From Pseudomonadota bacterium (GTDB taxonomy: Bacteria; Myxococcota; Polyangia; Polyangiales; Polyangiaceae), in the NCBI GenBank assembly GCA_023419055.1, contig JAEZYO010000176.1:1-16113 (forward strand): a DNA stretch of 16,113 bases, written 5' to 3'. A program made the position numbers and the translations under genes. The notes beneath the pieces are model-generated. The model was not told the origin of the DNA. It saw only the letters and a list, made by a program, of their open reading frames with translations, and did not search any database. Shown piece after piece: positions 6,794 through 13,410 of the stretch. Numbering within the stretch: the stretch's first letter is position 1; every line of letters starts with the position of its first letter.

Positions 6794-7120
6794 ATGAGTA
6801 ACAACTTGACCCACCTTGAGAAACCCGCGGAAACGCTCCGAACCCGCCAACTGCCCGACCGGTCTCCGAGAGGAACCTGGGCCGGCCCAGGGAGCGGGGC
6901 TTGCTGCGCTATCTGCGACGAGCCGATCAGCGTCCATGACGTAGAATTCGAGCTCGAATTCGCCGCGGATGACGGCGTTTCGCCGGAAACCTATCGCGCC
7001 CATCGATGCTGCTTTCTGGCATGGCAGGACGCACGCCGAGAGGCTGCGCTGGCCTCGGGATTGTCCCCTGCGGGTGTGGAGGCTAAATTCGGCGCCGATG
7101 AGCGAGAAGGCTCGCCCTGA
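6794..7120 (+). CDS. Small Cys/His-rich protein, putative zinc-binding
   Basis: 108-aa soluble protein. After a polar N-terminus comes a compact domain: GACCAICDEPISVHDVEFEL with Cys37, Cys38 and Cys41, then YRAHRCCFLAW with His70, Cys72 and Cys73. The C-x2-C plus H-x-C arrangement looks like a small zinc ribbon or treble-clef-like fold; metal binding is inferred. The C-terminal end is helical. Its 3' end overlaps the start of the ECF sigma gene by 23 nt, so the two are translationally coupled and probably functionally linked, perhaps as an accessory or sensor of the sigma/anti-sigma pair. No Shine-Dalgarno precedes ATG 6794 (the sequence is C-rich), so a leaderless message is possible. I do not know a named family. 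Confidence 0.7.
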   Translation: MSNNLTHLEKPAETLRTRQLPDRSPRGTWAGPGSGACCAICDEPISVHDVEFELEFAADDGVSPETYRAHRCCFLAWQDARREAALASGLSPAGVEAKFGADEREGSP

Positions 7121-7730
7121 CCCAACGCCCGGTACGCTCGGAGCCGTCCTGTACGGCGAAGACAGGGCATATCCACTAGAGAAGGAATGGTTGGAGCTCG
7201 TCCAGGCGATCGCACGGGGAGACCAACTTGCGCTGCACGCCCTCTACCAGCGCGCCAACCGGCTTGTTTTCACGCTGACCATGCGCATCACCAATAACCA
7301 GCAAGCGGCCGAGGAGCTCACCCTGGACGTCTTCCATGACGTTTGGCGAAACGCATCCAAGTACGAGCCCGCGGCGGGCAGTGTCCTCGGCTGGCTGCTG
7401 AACCAGGCGCGTTCACGCGCGATCGACCGACTGCGCTACGAGGCTCGACAGAAGCGCCTACAACCTCCGGACGAGGCTTGGCGGCAGTGGTCCCCGCCGC
7501 GTGATTCTGAAGATGCGCTCGCGCACAGACGGCAGGCGGAGCTGCTGCGGCGAGCGCTGACTGCGCTGACGCCACAAGAGCAGCAGGCCATTGAATGCGC
7601 GTACTTTTCCGATCTGACGTATGTCGAGGTCGCAGAGCGACTCAATGAGCCGCTTGGAACCGTCAAGACGAGGATCCGCTCTGGTCTTGCCAAGCTTCGG
7701 GAGGCTCTCGCGCGCGAGGTGGAATCATGA
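7098..7730 (+). CDS. ECF-family RNA polymerase sigma factor
   Basis: 210-aa sigma-70 family factor with only regions 2 and 4. Region 2 (about residues 28-115) includes ALHALYQRANRLVFTLTMRI and ELTLDVFHDVWRNASKYEPA, then GWLLNQARSRAIDRLR, the core-binding and -10 recognition helices. Region 4 (about 150-205) contains LTPQEQQAIECAYFSDLTYV and the helix-turn-helix VAERLNEPLGTVKTRIRSGL that reads the -35 element. ATG 7098 is chosen because upstream residues are out of family and it overlaps the previous gene closely. The stop overlaps the anti-sigma start by ATGA. Paired with a ChrR-like anti-sigma, it probably belongs to the RpoE/ChrR-like ECF group, which in Rhodobacter answers singlet oxygen; that stimulus is only inferred here. 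Confidence 0.93.
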   Translation: MSEKARPDPTPGTLGAVLYGEDRAYPLEKEWLELVQAIARGDQLALHALYQRANRLVFTLTMRITNNQQAAEELTLDVFHDVWRNASKYEPAAGSVLGWLLNQARSRAIDRLRYEARQKRLQPPDEAWRQWSPPRDSEDALAHRRQAELLRRALTALTPQEQQAIECAYFSDLTYVEVAERLNEPLGTVKTRIRSGLAKLREALAREVES

Positions 7731-8308
7731 CCTCGGCAAGCGACCCCTCCGGCTGTGATCGCGGTGAGCTGCTGCCGGCCTACGTGCTCGGCACCTTGCC
7801 TGCTAGCGATGCGAACGCCCTGAAGGCGCACGTGGTGCACTGCCACGCGTGCACACGGGAGCTCGAGCGGTTGGGACCCCTGGTCGGGTCACTCGTTGCC
7901 TGGCCCACCGATGTACTTCGTCCGTCGAGATCATTGCAGGAGCGGCTCGCGCGCCGCATCGCCGCGGAAACCGAAGGCGAACCGATCATGCCCGAGGGCC
8001 CTGAATGGAAGGAGCCCGAGTGGGAGGAGGTCGCCTCCGGAATATTCTGCAAGATACTCGCGACGGATGCCGAGCGCGATCGCGTCACCATGCTAGTGCG
8101 CCTTCTGCCCGGAGTTTCCTATCCTCCCCACACTCATGCGAGTGTCGAAGAGCTGCATCTCCTGGACGGTGAGCTCTGGATCGAGGACCGCCTGCTCCGT
8201 CCAGGCGACTACAACTACGGGCCGCCCGGCGCGTCCGATCAGCGCGTCTACAGCGAGACGGGCTGCACCTGCGTGCTCATCACCTCGCCGTCGGACGTGC
8301 TGCGCTGA
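7727..8308 (+). CDS. ChrR-like zinc/cupin anti-sigma factor
   Basis: 193-aa two-domain anti-sigma factor. The N-terminal zinc anti-sigma domain holds H-x3-C-x2-C (His35, Cys39, Cys42, in HVVHCHACTRELE), the ZAS motif that grips ECF sigma factors. A linker leads to a C-terminal cupin with P-x-H-x-H (His135, His137), an EE pair at 141-142 and His144 in VSYPPHTHASVEELHLLDGE, plus RPGDYNYGPPG. This is the layout of Rhodobacter ChrR, where the cupin senses singlet oxygen or peroxides and releases RpoE. No membrane segment is present, so it acts in the cytoplasm. ATG overlaps the sigma stop by 4 nt (ATGA), giving equal translation. The target regulon cannot be read from this window. Confidence 0.9.
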   Translation: MTSASDPSGCDRGELLPAYVLGTLPASDANALKAHVVHCHACTRELERLGPLVGSLVAWPTDVLRPSRSLQERLARRIAAETEGEPIMPEGPEWKEPEWEEVASGIFCKILATDAERDRVTMLVRLLPGVSYPPHTHASVEELHLLDGELWIEDRLLRPGDYNYGPPGASDQRVYSETGCTCVLITSPSDVLR

Positions 8309-8343
8309 GGCGGCGATCCCGGGTGTGAGCCGCTCAACATCCC

Positions 8344-8952
8344 GTGCGGCTCGCGTTGCTCGGCGACGACGGACCCACCGGCGCGGAACTTTTTTATGCC
8401 TATATTCAACGCCCTGCATTGAAGCGCAGCGCATTTCCCTCCTTCAACCCGTCGTCGGGGGCCGCCATCGCGGACTTCCTCTACGCGATAGTCGTGGTCG
8501 CGGCGGGGATCTGGACGGGGGCTCTCGCTGCGTCTTTGACGTATCGTTCGTTCCTCGAGTGCCGTGGTGAAAGCGGCGTCGTGGTTTGCGAGCTGCGCAA
8601 GGTGTATCCGGGAGGGCTGACGTCGACGGATCGCTTTCAATTGAACTCCGCGGCGGTCGAGCCAAGGAGATTCTCGCTCCACAAGGACCCTCGCTCGCGC
8701 TCGTATGAACTGTTGGTTCTGAACTCCGAGCTCGAGTTACCGAGTTCGCGCGACGACCCCGACGATCTGGCCCCGCGGTTGAACGAGCTGCTCGATGGAA
8801 AGGCGAGCGCCACCGGCTCTATCCACCTGATCGATCCGTCGTTCGGCGCTGCCGTCCCTCTGGCGTGCCTGGCGGTCCTTCTGGTGGCAAAAGGCGCGCT
8901 CATGCTCCGGGTCATCCTCCGGGAAAGGCGCCTCAGCCCGGCGCGAAACTGA
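8344..8952 (+). CDS. Hypothetical two-TM membrane protein
   Basis: 202-aa protein with two hydrophobic segments, about residues 40-66 (FLYAIVVVAAGIWTGALAAS) and about 168-192 (AVPLACLAVLLVAKGALMLR). They enclose a roughly 100-residue polar region with two cysteines (LECRGESGVVVCELRK) that could form a disulfide if the loop is periplasmic. The C-terminus is basic, suggesting it stays in the cytoplasm. The start is uncertain: GTG 8344 opens the frame but the first 38 residues are not clearly protein-like, and a later non-ATG start nearer the first membrane segment is possible. It lies 35 nt after the anti-sigma gene on the same strand and could be co-transcribed. No family recognised. Confidence 0.6.
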   Translation: MRLALLGDDGPTGAELFYAYIQRPALKRSAFPSFNPSSGAAIADFLYAIVVVAAGIWTGALAASLTYRSFLECRGESGVVVCELRKVYPGGLTSTDRFQLNSAAVEPRRFSLHKDPRSRSYELLVLNSELELPSSRDDPDDLAPRLNELLDGKASATGSIHLIDPSFGAAVPLACLAVLLVAKGALMLRVILRERRLSPARN

Positions 8953-9058
8953 AGGCGGGGCGCCAGGAGAACCCTGCGCCGGAGGTTTGCAGCTCGGGCG
9001 AATCGAGAGAAGCGAACGGCTTCAGCGTCGTTGATCACGTTCCTGAAACGCTCCGCTG

Positions 9059-9204
9059 CAAACCGTCCAAGTACGACTCGCAGGCAAGGACGCGCCGATC
9101 GTGCTCGGCGTGCCGGTGCCGAAAATGCACCTTCCCGCACGGCCTCCTCCACAGCTCCGCGATCGCCCACGTCATCGTGCAAGAGTTGGGGCTCCTAAGA
9201 CGAG
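9059..9204 (+). pseudogene. Possible relic of an IS66-type transposase
   Basis: Within the gene-poor stretch 8953-9345, a plus frame reads SCSACRCRKCTFPHGLLHSS then AIAHVIVQ. In IS66-family transposases a cysteine-rich zinc segment is followed by a G-L-L-x-x-S-x-x-A-H-V-x-V strand before the catalytic domain, and this matches in order and spacing. No DDE catalytic domain, no terminal repeats and no flanking orfs follow; the frame soon ends at 9258-9260. The rest of 8953-9345 shows nothing convincing. Short and from memory, so tentative. Confidence 0.35.
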
Positions 9205-9345
9205 CCCTCGAGGAGTCGAGAAGCGCTCCGGCTCGTGGACCGCAACGTCCGGCTTGCTGATCGTGAGGCTCTGCGCCGGAATCGACTGGGTGCGACGGAT
9301 CGACGACTGGACGAACACGCCCGAGTGTCTCATGATCGACGGCCA

Positions 9346-9756
9346 ATGAGTGAACTGCCCCGTCTCGAAGATCACCTGAAGGCGAGCACCGACAAGTTCG
9401 AGATCAGAAAGAGCATGCTGATCTTCAAGAAGCTGCACTACCGCGCCACCGGCGAGAAGGTCGTGGAGGGCTTCCGCTACTTCAGCTGCGACATCGGTCA
9501 GCTACTCGCGGCGTTCAACGCGCAAGATTTCCAGGCCATTTCGAAGCTCTCGTTCGCCCTCGACGGCGAGGGTGAGCCCGACACGAGCTCGGTGCTGCTC
9601 GACCTCGCCTACACCGAAAGCGGGGCCTTCGTCGCCGCGCAACCCGTCGAGTATCAGGACCACAATCCTACGCCAGTCGCGCCCGTCATCTTGCTCGAGG
9701 GCGCCCAAGCCAAAGGCCTGATCGACACGATCAAGCAGCTCGACCAGAGCTCGTGA
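9346..9756 (+). CDS. Hypothetical protein, 136 aa
   Basis: Soluble acidic protein with no signal peptide, membrane segment or cysteine-rich motif; its only cysteine is in RYFSCDIGQLLAAF. The sequence is well balanced with strong third-position GC, so I believe it is a real gene. It contains KSMLIFKKLHYRATGEKVVE, an alternation of hydrophobic and polar residues around VLLDLAYTESGAFVAAQPVE that suggests beta strands, and a C-terminal helix LIDTIKQLDQSS. ATG 9346 is chosen because the frame's upstream extension (from 9235) is Arg-rich and shadow-like; no clear ribosome site is visible. I do not recognise the family. The next downstream feature is the terminator at 9886-9918, which could end its transcript. 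Confidence 0.65.
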   Translation: MSELPRLEDHLKASTDKFEIRKSMLIFKKLHYRATGEKVVEGFRYFSCDIGQLLAAFNAQDFQAISKLSFALDGEGEPDTSSVLLDLAYTESGAFVAAQPVEYQDHNPTPVAPVILLEGAQAKGLIDTIKQLDQSS

Positions 9757-9873
9757 GGCGCGCTCACGCAAGGCGTGCTCGAGAGATCCGCCCACCGGCG
9801 GCGATCTGGGCCAGGCCGAGCGTACCGGCGTTCCTTCCAGGTTCCGGTCCTTCACGCCGGTTTCAAGTCCTTC

Positions 9874-9918
9874 CCGCGTAACCAAAAGGCCCGATGCAAC
9901 GTCGGGCCTTTGCTTTTT
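9874..9918 (+). terminator. Intrinsic terminator hairpin (copy 2 of a duplicated module)
   Basis: A perfect 9-bp stem (aaggcccga 9886-9894, tcgggcctt 9902-9910) with a 7-nt loop is followed by tgcttttt, a plus-strand U-tract. Just before it is ccgcgtaacca (9874-9884), like a tRNA acceptor end with CCA, and gtttcaagtcc (9860-9870) resembles a T-loop, but the T-stem and acceptor partners are missing upstream, so no intact tRNA is called. It would terminate the 9346-9756 transcript in its present place. Homologous to the block at 2562-2640. Confidence 0.7.
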
Positions 9919-9993
9919 GTCGGATCGGACCTGCACGGCTCGCTGGGAGAACTGTCCCTTGAGCTGCGATCCTGGTGAAACTATCCGGGTGCC

Positions 9994-10116
9994 ACGAAGG
10001 AACGCGATCTGTCGAAGGTTCCCGTTGCTCTGGTCCTCGCTCTGGGGTGCGGAGGCGACGGTGCTAATCCGCAAGAAGGCGGACACGCCGGCTCCGCTAG
10101 GGCCGACACCGGGTGA
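9994..10116 (+). pseudogene. Lipoprotein leader relic with ACG in place of a start
   Basis: A 40-codon frame reads T-K-E-R-D-L-S then KVPVALVLALGCGGDG and a Gly/Ala-rich tail to TGA at 10114-10116. This is a textbook lipoprotein signal peptide with lipobox L-A-L-G-C and cysteine at 10048-10050, but the codon where the initiator Met belongs is ACG (9994), one base from ATG. An in-frame stop lies a few codons upstream and no alternative ATG/GTG/TTG fits. The mature part is very short. Either a decayed lipoprotein gene or a chance resemblance. Confidence 0.35.
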
Positions 10117-10163
10117 TTTGGTGTACGATGCACGCGAAACGTGCATTCGGGAGATGCCTACAG

Positions 10164-10589
10164 ATGACAGCACGAGCCCTGGTCAGCTTGCTGAACCTTG
10201 CGCTTCTGGCCGGCTGCTCATTTCCCATGTGCAATGCGATGCCCTGCCGCAACTCGCTCACGATTGACGTTCGGTTCATGTCGGCGCCTCAGCCACATGC
10301 GTACCGCGTGGCCGTGACTCCGCCTGGCGGCGCCGCCATTACCTGCGACCTCGACACCGCCGCATCGGCACGCGGTCCGTGCTCTACGTCGGGCGCGACG
10401 ATTCACGTCACGGATGACTCCCTCAGGATCGACCTTCCGGTTGCACCAGAGACGGTGCACGTCGAAGTCGATGCGGACACTGAGTCGATCGTGAACGCTG
10501 AGGTATCGCCCTCGTACGTGCGGAGTGACGACGAGTGCGACGCCGAGTCATGCCGTCGAGGTACGGCCGCGATCGCCGCGTCGAGCTAG
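10164..10589 (+). CDS. Small secreted lipoprotein
   Basis: 141-aa predicted lipoprotein. The signal peptide MTARALVSLLNLALLAGC ends in the lipobox L-A-G-C with the lipid cysteine at residue 18. The mature part is polar and beta-rich (SLTIDVRFMSAPQPHAYRVA, then TIHVTDDSLRIDLPVAPETV) with several further cysteines that could form disulfides outside the cytoplasm, including a pair near the C-terminus (DDECDAESC). ATG 10164 is preferred to the upstream ATG at 10113 because GGGAG at 10149-10153 is suitably placed and the signal peptide is then of normal length. Function unknown. It is convergent with the LysR gene across a 49-bp gap holding a GC-rich hairpin. Confidence 0.75.
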   Translation: MTARALVSLLNLALLAGCSFPMCNAMPCRNSLTIDVRFMSAPQPHAYRVAVTPPGGAAITCDLDTAASARGPCSTSGATIHVTDDSLRIDLPVAPETVHVEVDADTESIVNAEVSPSYVRSDDECDAESCRRGTAAIAASS

Positions 10590-10600
10590 TCCCGACGGCG

Positions 10601-10617
10601 CCCGCGGCCGACGCGGG
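10601..10617. terminator. GC-rich hairpin between convergent genes
   Basis: Perfect 6-bp stem cccgcg (10601-10606) and cgcggg (10612-10617) with a 5-nt loop, in the 49-bp gap between the convergent lipoprotein and LysR genes. No T-tract follows on either side, so termination is plausible from position but weakly supported. Confidence 0.35.
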
Positions 10618-10638
10618 TCACTCGGCTGCGCGAACAGC

Positions 10639-11541
10639 CTAGGCGCCGAGCACTTGCGCGACGAGGTCTACGAAGGCGCGCACCTTGGGTGAGCTTCGCT
10701 TGCCCGGCGCGACCAACAGGTCGATTTCTGGTCCCGGCGCGGCGAACTCGGGCAACAGCGCGACCAGCTCGCCTCGATGGATGGCGTCCGCTACTGCGTA
10801 GTCGTGAGCTTGAAACACGCCGTGGCCCGCGATGGCGGCGTCGATCAGGGCGTCACCGCTGTCACTGCACAAGCTACCGCTCCACCACGTTGCGCCGCGC
10901 TCGGCGTCCACGCCACGGAAGTGCCAGGGCTCCAACCGACCGTCGGGCAGAACGAAGCGCAAGCACTCGTGCCCGCTGAGATCCTTGGGGTGCGCCGGCA
11001 CTCCATGGCGAGAGAGATAGGACGGAGCGGCGACGGTTTGCCAGCGTACCCGCGACAGCTTGCGCCGAGTCAGCCGCGAGTCTGGCTTCGCGCCGATTCG
11101 AACGGCGACGTCGACGTTCTCGTCAGCGAGCTGGACGAAGCGATCGGTGAGGCTGACGCGGACGGCGAGCAGCGGGTGTCGCGCGAGCAGCCCTCGGAGC
11201 GCCGGCAAGATCACCCGCCGGCCTAGGATCAGCGGCAATGAGACGACCAGCGTGCCGCGCGGAGAACGCTGCTGCTCGTGCAGTCGCTCGCGGGCCGCGC
11301 TCACTTGCTCCATGGCCTGCCGGCAGGCGCGCAAGAACACCTGCCCTTCCTCGGTCAACGTGACGCTGCGCGAGGTGCGGTTCAGCAAGCGAGCGCCGAG
11401 CTCCGCCTCGAGCCGAGTGATCGCCTTGCTCACCCCCGAGGGTGTGAGACCGAGCCGCTGAGCCGCTCGCCGGAAGCTTGCCGACTCCGCGGCGACCACG
11501 AACGGCACGACGCCGGTGAACAACTCGCGGCGCGTACTCAC
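10639..11541 (-). CDS. LysR-family transcriptional regulator
   Basis: 300-aa LTTR. The N-terminal winged helix-turn-helix (about residues 5-65) reads FVVAAESASFRRAAQRLGLT, PSGVSKAITRLEAELGARLL and NRTSRSVTLTEEG, the family signature. The C-terminal periplasmic-binding-protein-like co-inducer domain follows, with LVVSLPLILGRRVILPAL and VDVAVRIGAKPDSRL, typical of the subgroup often found beside oxidoreductases. GTG at 11541 is chosen: the long upstream in-frame extension is antisense-like, and GTG overlaps the stop of the preceding oxidoreductase gene as GTGA, so translation is coupled. Being the third gene of the operon rather than divergent from it is less usual for a LysR. It may control its own operon or the divergent repeat lipoprotein. 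Confidence 0.9.
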   Translation of the reverse strand: MSTRRELFTGVVPFVVAAESASFRRAAQRLGLTPSGVSKAITRLEAELGARLLNRTSRSVTLTEEGQVFLRACRQAMEQVSAARERLHEQQRSPRGTLVVSLPLILGRRVILPALRGLLARHPLLAVRVSLTDRFVQLADENVDVAVRIGAKPDSRLTRRKLSRVRWQTVAAPSYLSRHGVPAHPKDLSGHECLRFVLPDGRLEPWHFRGVDAERGATWWSGSLCSDSGDALIDAAIAGHGVFQAHDYAVADAIHRGELVALLPEFAAPGPEIDLLVAPGKRSSPKVRAFVDLVAQVLGA

Positions 11542-12203
11542 GCGGGCGCCTTGGACGCTCGCCGCACCTGGACGTTGAGATCCAGGGTCTTGACCGAGCT
11601 CCAGAGCCTGAGCCACAACAAAAGGTAGCCCTCGGTCGCGCGAGCCCCGCTGATGTCGCCCAGATCGATGACGTCGCGCCAGCCAAACCACTCGCGCAGG
11701 AGGCGCTCTACCTCGGCCTTGGCCGCCGCGTCGTTGCCGCACACGAAAGCGGTGTGGTCTCCCGGGACTCGCGCTGGATCCACCATCACCGAGCAGTTGA
11801 CCGTGTTGAGCGCCTTCACCACCCTAAGCTCGGGGCAGAGCGCCTGGAGGCGCTCACCGAGTGAGTCGTCCATGCCGAACGCGAGCCGAGCGCCCTTGCC
11901 CGCTTCGTGCACGAGCGGATTCGCGACGTCGATCAGAATCTTCCCGTTCAGGTTCTCGCGTCCAGCGGCGCGCAGCACGTCCTCGGACGCGGTCCCCTGC
12001 GTGCAGTTCACTAGCAGCTCCCCGAACGCGGCGGTGTCCGCGAAGGTGCCGTGCGAGCCGAGCTCGCCAGCCTTTCGTGCCCACGCCGCCCCCTTCTCGT
12101 TCGCGGCGCTGCGCGAACCCATGCGCACGGTGTGCCCGAGCGCGACGAACTTGTCGGCGAACGTCTCGCCCACCATTCCGGTCCCGAATACTCCGATTTT
12201 CAT
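11538..12203 (-). CDS. NADPH-dependent F420-reductase-like oxidoreductase
   Basis: 221-aa cytoplasmic dinucleotide-binding protein of the predicted reductase group related to F420:NADP oxidoreductases (COG2085 type). The N-terminal MKIGVFGTGMVGETFADKFV has the Rossmann G-x-G-x-x-G, followed by a strand ending RMGSRSA, where basic residues would suit NADP(H). Later segments GKILIDVANPL and VVKALNTVNCSVM are typical of the family, as is the C-terminal ATEGYLLLWLRLW. Substrate unknown. ATG 12203 starts one base inside the stop of the upstream lactamase-fold gene (TGATG), and its own stop overlaps the LysR GTG; all three are one operon. The longer in-frame extension to 12425 is antisense-like and rejected. 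Confidence 0.88.
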   Translation of the reverse strand: MKIGVFGTGMVGETFADKFVALGHTVRMGSRSAANEKGAAWARKAGELGSHGTFADTAAFGELLVNCTQGTASEDVLRAAGRENLNGKILIDVANPLVHEAGKGARLAFGMDDSLGERLQALCPELRVVKALNTVNCSVMVDPARVPGDHTAFVCGNDAAAKAEVERLLREWFGWRDVIDLGDISGARATEGYLLLWLRLWSSVKTLDLNVQVRRASKAPA

Positions 12204-13213
12204 CACTGTTCTCCGCTGTTCCGAGAGTGGACTGCCGAGGTCGCCGCGAGCTCGGCCGCCACGGCATCCGCGCCGAGTGCGATCAAAAAATCTAAGCCCG
12301 CATCTGGATAGCGCGCTTTCATGCGCCGCGTCAGCTCCTGCTCCTCGGCCTGGTCGAGATGGTCGGCTCCTTGGCCCAGCCTTTCGACTTCGCCCCGGTA
12401 AGCCGTCAGGTATCCCTGCTGCCAATCCAGCAGCGCGAGGCCGCCAGGCTCGCCGTGGCCCGGGAACAACATGGCGGTGGGAGGAAGGTCCTTGCGTAGG
12501 CTGCCGAGGTTCTCGAGCCAGGCGCTCGTGTGGCCGTCGGACACGTAGGCGTGATGCCCGTGCAAGACGACGTCACCGACGAAGACGTTCGGCTGCGCGC
12601 CATCGAGCAACCAATAGCTGTCCGCGTGCGACTCACCGGGCCCGATTTCGTGCAGCGTGAAGACGAGCCCATCGACCTCGACGCGCTCTCCGTCCCCTAC
12701 CGTGCGATTCGGGAACGTGCGCCGCTCCGGCCACTCGGCGCCGAACATCGGCCTCCACTGAGCTTCCTTCGCGGCGTCCGAGCTCCGGATCACCTGCTCG
12801 ACGGCAGCGCTGGCGTACACCGGCACGTCGCCCTGATGCGCAACCAGCTCGGTCACACCGTTGTAGTGATCGGGGTGACCGTGGGTCAAGAGCACCGCCT
12901 TGAGTGGCTTTTGCAGCGCGTCGAGCCGCCGTCGCAGGGCGCGCGCATCGGATCGGGTGAGCGCGCTGTCGATCGCGACGACCGCGTGCTCACTCTCGAC
13001 CAGGTACGCGTTCACCAAGATCCCGGCGGGACTGCTCGTGACCCTGTGAATGTGGACGGGCGCCTCGCTGGCGGCTTCCTTGGAGGGGGCTTCCTTCGAG
13101 GCGGCTTCCTTATGGACGGGCTGCGAATAGCTGCAGGCGCTGAGCGCGAGCCCGAAGGCTGCGACCAGCGGACTGAGGAAAGAGAGCGTGTGCTGTTGCA
13201 TGCGCACAGGCAT
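12203..13213 (-). CDS. MBL-fold metallo-hydrolase, lipoprotein
   Basis: 336-aa metallo-beta-lactamase-fold hydrolase that is exported and lipid-anchored. The signal peptide FLSPLVAAFGLALSAC ends at Cys27, followed by a Lys-Glu-Ala-rich repeat linker (K-E-A-[AP]-S units, about residues 35-50). Metal ligands are complete: H-x-H-x-D-H at 111-116 (LLTHGHPDHYNG), His196 in PGESHADS, Asp214 in VFVGDVVLHG and His253 in LFPGHGEPG, so a dinuclear zinc site is likely. The substrate is not deducible; beta-lactamase activity should not be assumed. The start is ATG 13213 or ATG 13201; the first keeps an Arg before the hydrophobic core. First gene of the operon with the oxidoreductase and LysR; its promoter must lie in 13214-13410. 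Confidence 0.88.
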   Translation of the reverse strand: MPVRMQQHTLSFLSPLVAAFGLALSACSYSQPVHKEAASKEAPSKEAASEAPVHIHRVTSSPAGILVNAYLVESEHAVVAIDSALTRSDARALRRRLDALQKPLKAVLLTHGHPDHYNGVTELVAHQGDVPVYASAAVEQVIRSSDAAKEAQWRPMFGAEWPERRTFPNRTVGDGERVEVDGLVFTLHEIGPGESHADSYWLLDGAQPNVFVGDVVLHGHHAYVSDGHTSAWLENLGSLRKDLPPTAMLFPGHGEPGGLALLDWQQGYLTAYRGEVERLGQGADHLDQAEEQELTRRMKARYPDAGLDFLIALGADAVAAELAATSAVHSRNSGEQ

Positions 13214-13259
13214 AGGTCTCGAAGCCGCCGCAACCAGTACGTCGTGAGGCACCTTGAGG

Positions 13260-13274
13260 GTGACTGGAAGTCAC
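13260..13274. promoter_or_regulatory. Inverted repeat in the divergent promoter region
   Basis: Perfect dyad gtgact (13260-13265) and agtcac (13269-13274) around a 3-nt centre, in the 197-bp gap between the divergent MBL-fold operon and the repeat lipoprotein. A plausible operator for the operon's LysR or another regulator; binding is inferred only. I see no convincing -35/-10 pair. Confidence 0.4.
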
Positions 13275-13410
13275 GCGGGAGGAGCTCGGCCCGCTCGACG
13301 TGGGGCACGGCTGATATCCGATCGATCCCGGACGCGATTTCCTGTACGGTATGCCCGCTTGGGAGTGGCTAGCCCTGGGAGTGCTAGGCCCGCCGCGTGG
13401 GAGACGACCA

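Noticed and set aside
6944..6961. Perfect 18-bp palindrome made of EcoRI-SacI-EcoRI sites, resembling a cloning linker
   Set aside because: It encodes E-F-E-L-E-F in frame in the middle of the small Cys/His-rich protein, with normal coding sequence on both sides, so it is natural coding DNA and not vector.
9860..9884. A tRNA gene
   Set aside because: T-loop-like and CCA-like bases are present but T-stem, anticodon arm and acceptor partner cannot be formed from the upstream sequence.
11653..12660. Plus-strand open frame of 335 aa
   Set aside because: Antisense to the oxidoreductase and the MBL-fold gene, both of which have complete family motifs; Ser/Arg/Pro-rich shadow.
13072..13115. Tandem repeat of Lys-Glu-Ala codons as a possible regulatory repeat
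   Set aside because: It is a low-complexity linker after the lipidated cysteine of the MBL-fold lipoprotein, a normal feature of such proteins here.
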